Source: Bacillus_BD oryzisoli_A (GTDB taxonomy: Bacteria > Bacillota > Bacilli > Bacillales > Cytobacillaceae). From it: a stretch of DNA of 64,000 nt. Under the pieces are notes generated by a model that saw nothing but the letters and a program-made list of their open reading frames with translations, was not told the origin of the DNA and did not search any database. The translations under genes and the position numbers were made by a program. Shown piece by piece: positions 8,273-15,259 of this stretch. The stretch is taken from contig NZ_JBHZRC010000001.1 in assembly GCF_043641075.1 (NCBI RefSeq), positions 558,001 to 622,000 on the forward strand. The letters are read 5' to 3'. Within the stretch, counting starts at the first letter, position 1; each line of letters opens with the position of its first letter.

Positions 8273-8460
8273 TTCCGTTTCACCCTTTTTGTTAATGACT
8301 TTATCCATAATAATTATATATTTAATCAAGGTAGGAGGGATAGCTTAATGAAATTAAAGGGTTTCAATGAGTGGTTGTCGAAGTTTGACATATAAGAGGA
8401 TTTGATAAATTCCAATCCTTATATGAAAGACCTCTATAAAACTTATCTGGAGTGATAACT

Positions 8461-8889
8461 ATGAAAAAACTAATCATTGTTCCAATTGATGATTCCCTTA
8501 ATTCTCATCAAGCACTTAAATATGCATGCACAGTTGCTAAAGAAACGGATGCTGATATTGTTCTAATAAATGTTCAGCCTAGCTATCATTCAACGCCAAA
8601 TATCCATCGGTTTATATCGAGTGCAGCAATTCAAGAATATATCCAAGAAACAGCAGAAGAAATTTTAGAAAAAGCTATACAAACAATAAACAATCAAGAA
8701 GTCCATCTAGAAAAGGTTATTCGTACTGGTATTCCGAAGGTCGAGATAACTAATTTAGCTAAAGAACGGAATGCATCTCATATTATTATGGGGACACGTG
8801 GTCTAGGAGCCGTTAAAAGTGCTGTTATCGGAAGTGTGAGCTTAGGTGTATTACAGCTTGCTACATGTCCTGTAACGATGGTGCCTTGA
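8461..8889 (+). CDS. Universal stress protein, UspA family
   Basis: 142 residues from ATG 8461, which has CTGGAG eight bases upstream. It begins KKLIIVPIDDS and contains the nucleotide-binding signature MGTRGLGAVKSAVIGSVS near residues 110-127, a complete ATP-binding Usp motif. Cytoplasmic proteins of this type dimerise and are induced by stress or stationary phase. Expressed alone and closed by a strong terminator. A second member lies at 62069-62494. Confidence 0.92.
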   Translation: MKKLIIVPIDDSLNSHQALKYACTVAKETDADIVLINVQPSYHSTPNIHRFISSAAIQEYIQETAEEILEKAIQTINNQEVHLEKVIRTGIPKVEITNLAKERNASHIIMGTRGLGAVKSAVIGSVSLGVLQLATCPVTMVP

Positions 8890-8941
8890 CAGGGAAGAAG
8901 CAACAAATTCAGCGAAAAATCTATATGATGATCGATCAAAT

Positions 8942-8986
8942 ACTAATAGAAAAAACTCGTCATTTTGGCGAGTTTTTTTCTATTAG
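8942..8986. terminator. Intrinsic terminator after the stress protein
   Basis: A stem of about 18 bp pairs ACTAATAGAAAAAACTCG with CGAGTTTTTTTCTATTAG-type sequence around a short loop. A-rich left arm and T-rich right arm make it usable in both directions. Its sequence is nearly the same as the terminator broken by the IS element at 5.2/6.5 kb. Confidence 0.88.
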
Positions 8987-9022
8987 TCCTTTATACAGAT
9001 TACTGAAACACCTAAAAAAAAT

Positions 9023-9051
9023 TTGTCATTAATCGATATATCGATTAAAAT
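9023..9051 (+). promoter_or_regulatory. Promoter and probable PadR operator
   Basis: TTGTCA (9023-9028), a 17-nt spacer and TAAAAT (9046-9051) form a sigma-A promoter. The spacer is filled by a perfect 18-bp palindrome TAATCGATATATCGATTA (9030-9047). A second partial copy (CGATATAT) follows at 9055-9062. Binding here would block RNA polymerase, so the palindrome is probably the autoregulatory site of the PadR protein encoded 33 nt downstream. Confidence 0.75.
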
Positions 9052-9083
9052 AAACGATATATTAATGGACTAGGAGGTATAAA

Positions 9084-9545
9084 ATGAAAAAAAGAAAAGG
9101 CTTTGTTCAATTAGCCGTACTGCATCTGCTTCAAGAGGAATCTATGCATGGATATCAAATCATGAAAGAGTTAGAGGACCGTTCTGATGGATTATATAAC
9201 GCAAGTGCCGGTACTATTTATCCCGCACTTCAAGATCTCCTCGATGAAGGGCTGATTATCCTACAGGAAGATTCAGATAAGAAGGTCTATCGAATTAACC
9301 TCAATGGTGAAAACCGTTTAAATGAATATCATCATCTTGAGGAATTCGATTTCTGGCTGGAATGGAAGGAAAGACAATTCTGGAGAAATTCAAAAGAAGC
9401 TGTCCATGTAAAGAAAGCCATCAAACAATGGGAATTCGAGCTAAGAAAAACGATCAAGCATATTCGTTCAGAACCAGCAAGAACGGTACAGTTAGTTGCA
9501 TTAATTGAAGAAACAACCGAACGTTTAAAGAAAGAATTTAGCTAA
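9084..9545 (+). CDS. PadR-family transcriptional regulator
   Basis: 153 residues. The N-terminal winged helix shows the PadR pattern: LAVLHLLQEESMHGYQIMKE, then GTIYPALQDLLDEGLI. The C-terminal helix-rich part, with many charged residues, would dimerise. PadR repressors typically control multidrug exporters next to them, and here an ABC exporter pair begins 15 nt downstream in the same operon. The palindrome in the promoter is the likely operator. Inducer unknown. Confidence 0.9.
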   Translation: MKKRKGFVQLAVLHLLQEESMHGYQIMKELEDRSDGLYNASAGTIYPALQDLLDEGLIILQEDSDKKVYRINLNGENRLNEYHHLEEFDFWLEWKERQFWRNSKEAVHVKKAIKQWEFELRKTIKHIRSEPARTVQLVALIEETTERLKKEFS

Positions 9546-9560
9546 ATAAGGGGAAAGTTC

Positions 9561-11303
9561 ATGAACTCCATGAAAAAGTTGCTTCACTACATAAAACCAT
9601 ATAGATGGTTTGCTGTCCTAGGGCCTATCCTGATGTGCATCGAAGTGGCGATGGACTTACTTCAGCCAACCATTATGCAAAAGATAATTGATGAGGGAAT
9701 TGCCAACCAAGATAATGCCTATATCATTAAACTCGGTCTATTATTGCTGCTAAGCGCTTTTATTGGATTAATTGGCGGAGCAGGAAGCTCGGTTTATGCT
9801 GCGAAAGCAGCCGTTGATTTTTCAAGTGATATTCGGCGGGATCTGTATAAAAAAATTACATGTTTTTCCAGCCAAAATACCGATTCTTTCGGAACAGGTA
9901 AATTAGTTACGATCGTGACTAATGATATTGCAGCCATTCAATCATCCTTAATTATGACGCTTCGTGTATTTGTACGTGGACCGCTATTGTTTATTGGTTC
10001 TGTCATTATTGTTTGGACAACTGCCCGTGAACTGTTTCCTGTATTACTCGCAGCTATTCCGATTTTAATACTATTTATTTATTATTTTTCAAAAAAAACA
10101 GGTGACCTGTTTTCTTATGTGCAAAAAGCGATGGATATGGTCAATACAAAGCTGCAGGAAACTCTGGCGGGAATTCGGGTAATAAAAGCATTTGACCGTC
10201 AGTCGTATGAGAAGAAAGAGTTTCATCGTATCAATAACCTTTTAACCAAACGAAATTTGTCTGCAGAACAGGTGATTCTTACGCTTATGCCGCTTTTGAT
10301 GTTCGTTGTGAATATCGGGATTGTTGCGGGAATCTGGCTTGGTGCGATTAAAGTAAATGAAGGGACTCTACAGGTCGGCGTTATTCTTGCTTTTATTAAT
10401 TATTTAAACATTATGATGAACGGTTTAATGAGCAGCAGTCATGTTCTTATGCAAATTACCCGCTCCTTTCCATCTGCTGGCCGGATTGTTCAAGTACTTG
10501 AGACGGAAATTGATATTGTGGAGACCGACTATCCTGTATCACCGAAAAAGGTATTCGGAACTATCGAGTTTAAGAATGTTTATTTCAGCTATAGTAAAAA
10601 TGGCGAATACGTATTAAAGGATCTCTCCTTTACTGTGAAGGAAGGAGAAACGATTGGAATAATTGGACCGACGGGGAGCGGAAAGTCAACGTTAGTTAAA
10701 CTGATTCCCCGTTTATATGACTCAGATTCTGGAGAGATATTCATCGACGGGATCAATCTAAAAGACTATTCGATTCAAGGTCTTCGCTCAGGTATTGGCT
10801 TTGTACCTCAGAAAGCCACGCTGTTTTCGGGCAGTATTGAAGAAAATTTACGATATGGAAAAGACGAAGCGACAATAGTCGACATGGAGTCAGCCGCCCA
10901 ATCAGCCTCAGCAAGTGAATTTATCGAAGAGCTCGAAGCAAGATTCTCTCACTTCCTTACTCAAGGTGCAACGAATTTGTCTGGCGGTCAAAAACAGCGT
11001 CTATCAATGGCACGTGCTTTTATTAGAGAACCTGGCATTCTGATTCTCGATGATTCAACTTCAGCGATTGACGCGATTTCTGAGTCAAAGGTTCAGCAAG
11101 CCCTAAATAGAACCTTTCCAACCACAACTGTCTTCATTATTTCATCGAAAATTTCATCCATCATTCACGCTGACAAGATTCTTGTCATGGAGGACGGAAA
11201 AATTGTTGCGAATGGCACACATGAAGAGTTATTGAGTAATAGTGAACTATATCAGGATATCTATCAAACACAACAGGGAAGGCAGGTGGCAGTCAATGAA
11301 TAA
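9561..11303 (+). CDS. ABC exporter half-transporter, subunit 1 with degenerate ATPase site
   Basis: 580 residues: a six-helix exporter domain (about 15-310) fused to an ATPase domain. Walker A GPTGSGKSTL and signature LSGGQKQRL are normal, but Walker B ends ILILDD where Asp replaces the catalytic Glu, and the H-loop histidine is replaced (IISSKISS). That is the pattern of the inactive-site partner in heterodimeric exporters such as BmrC or LmrC. Its stop overlaps the next gene by 8 nt. Size and order resemble B. subtilis YfiB/YfiC. Likely drug or lipid export. Confidence 0.9.
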   Translation: MNSMKKLLHYIKPYRWFAVLGPILMCIEVAMDLLQPTIMQKIIDEGIANQDNAYIIKLGLLLLLSAFIGLIGGAGSSVYAAKAAVDFSSDIRRDLYKKITCFSSQNTDSFGTGKLVTIVTNDIAAIQSSLIMTLRVFVRGPLLFIGSVIIVWTTARELFPVLLAAIPILILFIYYFSKKTGDLFSYVQKAMDMVNTKLQETLAGIRVIKAFDRQSYEKKEFHRINNLLTKRNLSAEQVILTLMPLLMFVVNIGIVAGIWLGAIKVNEGTLQVGVILAFINYLNIMMNGLMSSSHVLMQITRSFPSAGRIVQVLETEIDIVETDYPVSPKKVFGTIEFKNVYFSYSKNGEYVLKDLSFTVKEGETIGIIGPTGSGKSTLVKLIPRLYDSDSGEIFIDGINLKDYSIQGLRSGIGFVPQKATLFSGSIEENLRYGKDEATIVDMESAAQSASASEFIEELEARFSHFLTQGATNLSGGQKQRLSMARAFIREPGILILDDSTSAIDAISESKVQQALNRTFPTTTVFIISSKISSIIHADKILVMEDGKIVANGTHEELLSNSELYQDIYQTQQGRQVAVNE

Positions 11304-13107
11304 GCCTTCTGCTCCGAACATTATTGGCAGAGCACGAGGCCCTAGAGGAATGAATGGGCCAGCAGAGAAAGCAAAGGATCGGAAAGGAACGTTGCTAAGA
11401 ATTTGGTACTATATGGAAAGACAAAAGGGAACACTTATTGCTTCGGTTCTTTTTGTTATTATCTCAACCTTGCTGGGTCTAATTGGACCATATTTGATTG
11501 GTGTAATTATCGATCAATATATCATCCCAAAGGATATAACGGGAACGTTACGAATGCTTGTGTTACTTGCGGTCATCTACACGGCTAGTGCCATATTTAC
11601 TTGGCTTCAATCCTTCACAATGGTACGGGTCTCCCTACATACGATTCGCCATTTGCGTCAGGACTTATATGATAAATTTCAGACGCTTTCGTTAAGGTTT
11701 TTTGATAAACATTCTCATGGAGACCTGATGAGTCGGGTAACGAATGATATCGAGAGCTTAAATAACTCCCTCAGTCAAAGTGTTAGTCAAATTCTATCAA
11801 CTGTTTTAATGGCTTCAGGGGTTACGATAGCCATGTTCTCACTCAATTGGATTTTAGCCATTACAGCATTATTCATTATACCTTTGATGATTTTTACAAC
11901 GAAAAAAATCATTAAATACAGCAGTAATTATTTTATTAAAAGGCAGCGCGATCTGGGAGAACTCAACGGATTTGTTGAAGAATCCATTTCAGGTTTCGAA
12001 GTTGTTACGTTATTTGGCAAAGAAGAAAAAATGAATCTTGAGTTTTCTGAGATTAACGAACGATTACGTCATTCTGCGATGAATGCCGATATGGTTTCAG
12101 GCTTTGTCGGACCGACGAATAACTTTATTAACAACTTAGGTTTAGGTTTACTTATCGGAATAGGCGCGGTTATGACGGTTGAGGGGATGACGACCGTTGG
12201 GGTTATTGCTGCATTTGTAACTTATTCTCGTCAGTTCTTCCGTCCGATCAACCAGCTTTCAAGCTTGTTCAATATGCTTCAATCGGCTATTGCGGGAGCT
12301 GAACGAGTGTTTGAAGTGATGGATGAAACCCCCGATATCGTCGATCATTACAATGCAGTCTCTATTGATTCATTAAAGGGGGATGTTGAATTTTCACATG
12401 TTGACTTTAGCTATGATAATAGCAGACCCATCCTGAAAAATATAGATTTTCAAGTAAAAGCAGGAGAGAAAATTGCCTTAGTCGGACCGACTGGATCAGG
12501 TAAAACTACCATTATTAATCTATTAATGAGATTTTATGATGTAACTACAGGTGAAATCAAACTAGACGGACAGAATATAACTCAATATAAAGTAAGCGAT
12601 TTACGAAAAAAAATCGGCATCGTGCTTCAGGATACCTTTTTATTTTCCGGGACAATAATGGAAAATATTCGCTATGGTCTTCTTGAGGCATCAGACAAAG
12701 AAGTGATTGAGGCAGCAAAAATGGCCTCGGCCCATAACTTTATCAAGCATTTACCACTGGGATATCAAACGCTCATTACCTCGGGAGGCTCGAACTTAAG
12801 TCAAGGACAGCGTCAGCTGCTCGCAATTGCGAGAGCCATTTTAGCAGACACAGATATTCTTATACTTGATGAAGCAACTTCAAGCATTGATACAAGAACG
12901 GAAATGGAAATTCAACAAGGACTCATCCATTTAATGGAAGGGCGCACGAGCTTTGTCATTGCACACCGATTAAAAACAATTGAAAATGCTGATCAGATAT
13001 TGGTGATTCACAATGGAGAAATAATCGAAAAAGGGAAGCATGAAGAGCTTCTAAAGAATAAAGGATTTTACTGCAGTATGTATGAGAGTCAGTTTATGCT
13101 GGGATAA
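11296..13107 (+). CDS. ABC exporter half-transporter, subunit 2 with intact ATPase site
   Basis: 603 residues from ATG 11296, inside the end of the previous gene; a longer reading from 11242 lies wholly in that gene and is unlikely. A hydrophilic N-terminal extension of about 45 residues precedes the exporter domain. Walker A GPTGSGKTTI, Walker B ILILDEATSSID with the catalytic Glu, and the H-loop VIAHRLKT are all intact, while the signature is LSQGQ rather than LSGGQ. It complements the degenerate partner: together they give one working and one weak ATP site. Confidence 0.9.
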   Translation: MNKPSAPNIIGRARGPRGMNGPAEKAKDRKGTLLRIWYYMERQKGTLIASVLFVIISTLLGLIGPYLIGVIIDQYIIPKDITGTLRMLVLLAVIYTASAIFTWLQSFTMVRVSLHTIRHLRQDLYDKFQTLSLRFFDKHSHGDLMSRVTNDIESLNNSLSQSVSQILSTVLMASGVTIAMFSLNWILAITALFIIPLMIFTTKKIIKYSSNYFIKRQRDLGELNGFVEESISGFEVVTLFGKEEKMNLEFSEINERLRHSAMNADMVSGFVGPTNNFINNLGLGLLIGIGAVMTVEGMTTVGVIAAFVTYSRQFFRPINQLSSLFNMLQSAIAGAERVFEVMDETPDIVDHYNAVSIDSLKGDVEFSHVDFSYDNSRPILKNIDFQVKAGEKIALVGPTGSGKTTIINLLMRFYDVTTGEIKLDGQNITQYKVSDLRKKIGIVLQDTFLFSGTIMENIRYGLLEASDKEVIEAAKMASAHNFIKHLPLGYQTLITSGGSNLSQGQRQLLAIARAILADTDILILDEATSSIDTRTEMEIQQGLIHLMEGRTSFVIAHRLKTIENADQILVIHNGEIIEKGKHEELLKNKGFYCSMYESQFMLG

Positions 13108-13191
13108 AAACAAAGAGATAGTTGTTTTGTAGATAAAATACCATTTCATTCAATTATAGATTTGAAGAAAGCCGCGGAATGTTTAGGTACA

Positions 13192-13242
13192 AAAAAAGCA
13201 CTCACACATGTTGATAAAATATGTTTGTGGGTGTTTTTTAGT
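13192..13242 (+). terminator. Terminator of the PadR-exporter operon
   Basis: An imperfect stem (AAAAAAGCACTCACACAT against ATGTTTGTGGGTGTTTTTT) with a T-run lies 85 nt after the exporter. The rest of 13108-13381 holds no gene. Confidence 0.7.
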
Positions 13243-13381
13243 TTATAGGAAAGGTAAGGCGATGAAGTAGAATCCGAAATGAATATGTAAAATTTGTGTT
13301 AAAAGGATACCATTCATGTCGCATAACCATATTTTTTAGCATATTTTATTGTAACCAAGAGGAAAGGTAGAGGTTACAAAA

Positions 13382-14014
13382 ATGTCTAGAATTCTCGCCA
13401 TTTCTGATATTCACGGTCATGCTGAAGGGGTTAAAGTTCTTTTAGAGATGGCCAGGTATGACCCACAATCGGACAAGTTATTTTTACTTGGAGATTTTAT
13501 TGATAGACGTCCGTTTACATGGAGTTCAATCGAATACATTAAAGAACTGACCGAAAAAGGAGCCTATGCAATTAGAGGTAATACCGATTGCTTCTACAAG
13601 AAGAATAAAAATGGGTATAAAAATAAGAAACCCTTACCAGGCTTTACGATTAAATTTATTGAATCCTTGCCCTTGTATATCGAGCATGAAAACTATTTAT
13701 TCGTTCATGCTGGAATTCGTCCAGGTATTCCACTTCATCGGCAATCTTTCAAGGATTTAACAGAAATACGGGAACCTTTTTGGAAAACCCCTTACCCGTA
13801 TGCTAAATTTGTCGTGTTTGGTCACACTCCTACCGAAAAAATGGGAGCAAATCCTGGGGAGATTTGGTTTGGCCCAGGTATGCTTGGGATTGATACAGGG
13901 GCGAAACACGACTATCGATTAACATTAGTTAACTTAACAGAAGACATTAGTTATTCTATTTCAACAAATCCTAAGCATCTGTATAAAGATTTACGTATTT
14001 CACCCTTTAAGTAG
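13382..14014 (+). CDS. Metallophosphoesterase, PP2A/ApaH-like
   Basis: 210 residues with the full metallophosphatase set: ISDIHGH (residues 7-13), LLGDFIDRR (GDxxDR), IRGNTD (GNxD, with Thr for His), an HAGIRPG histidine and FGHTP near the end. These residues bind two metal ions. Relatives act as Ser/Thr phosphatases (PrpE type) or Ap4A hydrolases. It stands alone between two terminator-bounded operons, with AGAGGAAAGG as ribosome binding site. Substrate not predictable. Confidence 0.85.
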   Translation: MSRILAISDIHGHAEGVKVLLEMARYDPQSDKLFLLGDFIDRRPFTWSSIEYIKELTEKGAYAIRGNTDCFYKKNKNGYKNKKPLPGFTIKFIESLPLYIEHENYLFVHAGIRPGIPLHRQSFKDLTEIREPFWKTPYPYAKFVVFGHTPTEKMGANPGEIWFGPGMLGIDTGAKHDYRLTLVNLTEDISYSISTNPKHLYKDLRISPFK

Positions 14015-14156
14015 GTCCGTCAATGATTAGGAAATCTCTTTTCCACTATGAAAATAGTGAAAAAAGTTCATAAAACATTCACAAATAGAATTTTCCATGT
14101 TACTATAAGAAAGGTTTATAGAGTATGAAAAGTTCATTGATGTTGGTTAATAAAAA

Positions 14157-14185
14157 TTGACTGTACATCCTGTTCTTTGCATTAT
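14157..14185 (+). promoter_or_regulatory. Promoter of the formate module
   Basis: TTGACT is separated by 17 nt from CATTAT. The predicted transcript starts near 14192, at the beginning of the structured leader. The stretch 14015-14156 upstream shows no gene. Confidence 0.5.
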
Positions 14186-14190
14186 ATCTA

Positions 14191-14337
14191 TGGCGGGAAG
14201 GATTGCTAGTATGATCAAATGCTTAGCTGTCAGCCCACTATAAAACGGAGCATGCACACGCATGATAACCGATTTATGGTGGGTTTTTTTGCGTTTTGAT
14301 TATCTTTAACATCCATCTATAACAGGAGGACTACTTT
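14191..14337 (+). promoter_or_regulatory. Structured leader with attenuator-like terminator before the formate transporter
   Basis: About 145 nt of leader precede the ATG. The first part (14191-14233) has GC-rich segments able to pair (GGCGGG with the CCCAC of the terminator arm; CTAG and TTAGCTG). The second part (14234-14290) is a strong hairpin: CCCACTATAAAACGG with CCGATTTATGGTGGG, capped by an inner CATGC/GCATG stem, followed by seven T. An aptamer-like segment in front of a terminator is riboswitch architecture, but I recognise no known class. Confidence 0.5.
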
Positions 14338-15150
14338 ATGGCGTTTCATCATTCCCAGCGTATTGCTGAAAGAGCAATTGAAGCTGGTGAGAAAAAAGCA
14401 TCATTGCCAGTTGGGCACGCGCTTTTACTAGGTTTTTTAGGAGGAGCCTTTATTTCACTAGGTTTTCTCTTAGACATTAGAGTTATTGCAAATTTACCTG
14501 AGGAATGGGGTTCCTTTAGCTCATTTTTGGGAGCATCTATTTTTCCTCTGGGACTGATATTAATCGTAATAGCTGGCGGAGAATTATTAACAGGAAATAT
14601 GATGGTCCTTCCGATTGCTGTTTTTGCGGGGAGAGCAACGGCCGGACAGCTCTTGAATAATTGGCTCTTAATCTTAGTAAGTAATTTCGTTGGAGCAATC
14701 TTCGTTGCCTACTTCTTTGGTCACATAGTAGGTTTAACGGAAGCAGGTGCATACCTAACCAAAACGGTTTCGATTGCAGAATCTAAACTGAATGAGACAT
14801 TTATTCAAAGCTTTATTTCCGCAGTTGGCTGTAACTGGCTTGTATGCTTAGCCGTATGGATGGCTTTTGGTGCAGATGATATTAGCGGAAAATTACTGGC
14901 CATTTGGTTTCCAGTTATGGCATTTGTAGCAATTGGCTTTCAACACGTAGTTGCGAACATGTTCGTCATCCCAGCAGCTATCTTCGCCGGGCACCTTACA
15001 TGGGGAGATTATTTCACTAATTTTATCCCTGTTTTATTAGGTAATGCTTTAGGAGGTACCTTGTTTGTTGCCTTCATTTATTGGAAGGTTCATAAGAATT
15101 CACTAGAAGTATTTGCTGAAGAAAAACCCAAAATCAAAAAGGCAGGATAA
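14338..15150 (+). CDS. Formate/nitrite (FNT family) transporter
   Basis: 270 residues, six membrane helices. FNT signatures are clear: GGELLTGNMMVLPIAVFAGR near residue 80, CNWLVCLAVWMAF, and GFQHVVANMFVIPAAI with the conserved pore histidine at about residue 203. These channels form pentamers that conduct formate or nitrite. Formate is favoured because a formate dehydrogenase follows 109 nt later. The order transporter, DUF2294, dehydrogenase, DUF1641 is similar to the B. subtilis yrhG-yrhD region. CAGGAGG gives the start. Confidence 0.93.
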   Translation: MAFHHSQRIAERAIEAGEKKASLPVGHALLLGFLGGAFISLGFLLDIRVIANLPEEWGSFSSFLGASIFPLGLILIVIAGGELLTGNMMVLPIAVFAGRATAGQLLNNWLLILVSNFVGAIFVAYFFGHIVGLTEAGAYLTKTVSIAESKLNETFIQSFISAVGCNWLVCLAVWMAFGADDISGKLLAIWFPVMAFVAIGFQHVVANMFVIPAAIFAGHLTWGDYFTNFIPVLLGNALGGTLFVAFIYWKVHKNSLEVFAEEKPKIKKAG

Positions 15151-15160
15151 CGATTTTTAT

Positions 15161-15176
15161 TCATTTTATAAAATGA
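15161..15176. promoter_or_regulatory. Perfect 16-bp palindrome between transporter and dehydrogenase
   Basis: TCATTTTATAAAATGA is fully self-complementary and lies 10 nt after the transporter stop. It could be an operator or a small processing hairpin; it has no T-run. I see no clear promoter in the remaining 80 nt before the dehydrogenase. Confidence 0.3.
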
Positions 15177-15259
15177 GAAACAAATGTTAACGAAAAGATA
15201 AAATCAAGATTATCTACAAGTTAAATAGATTTCTTTACTTTAACAAGGGGGGACTTAAA

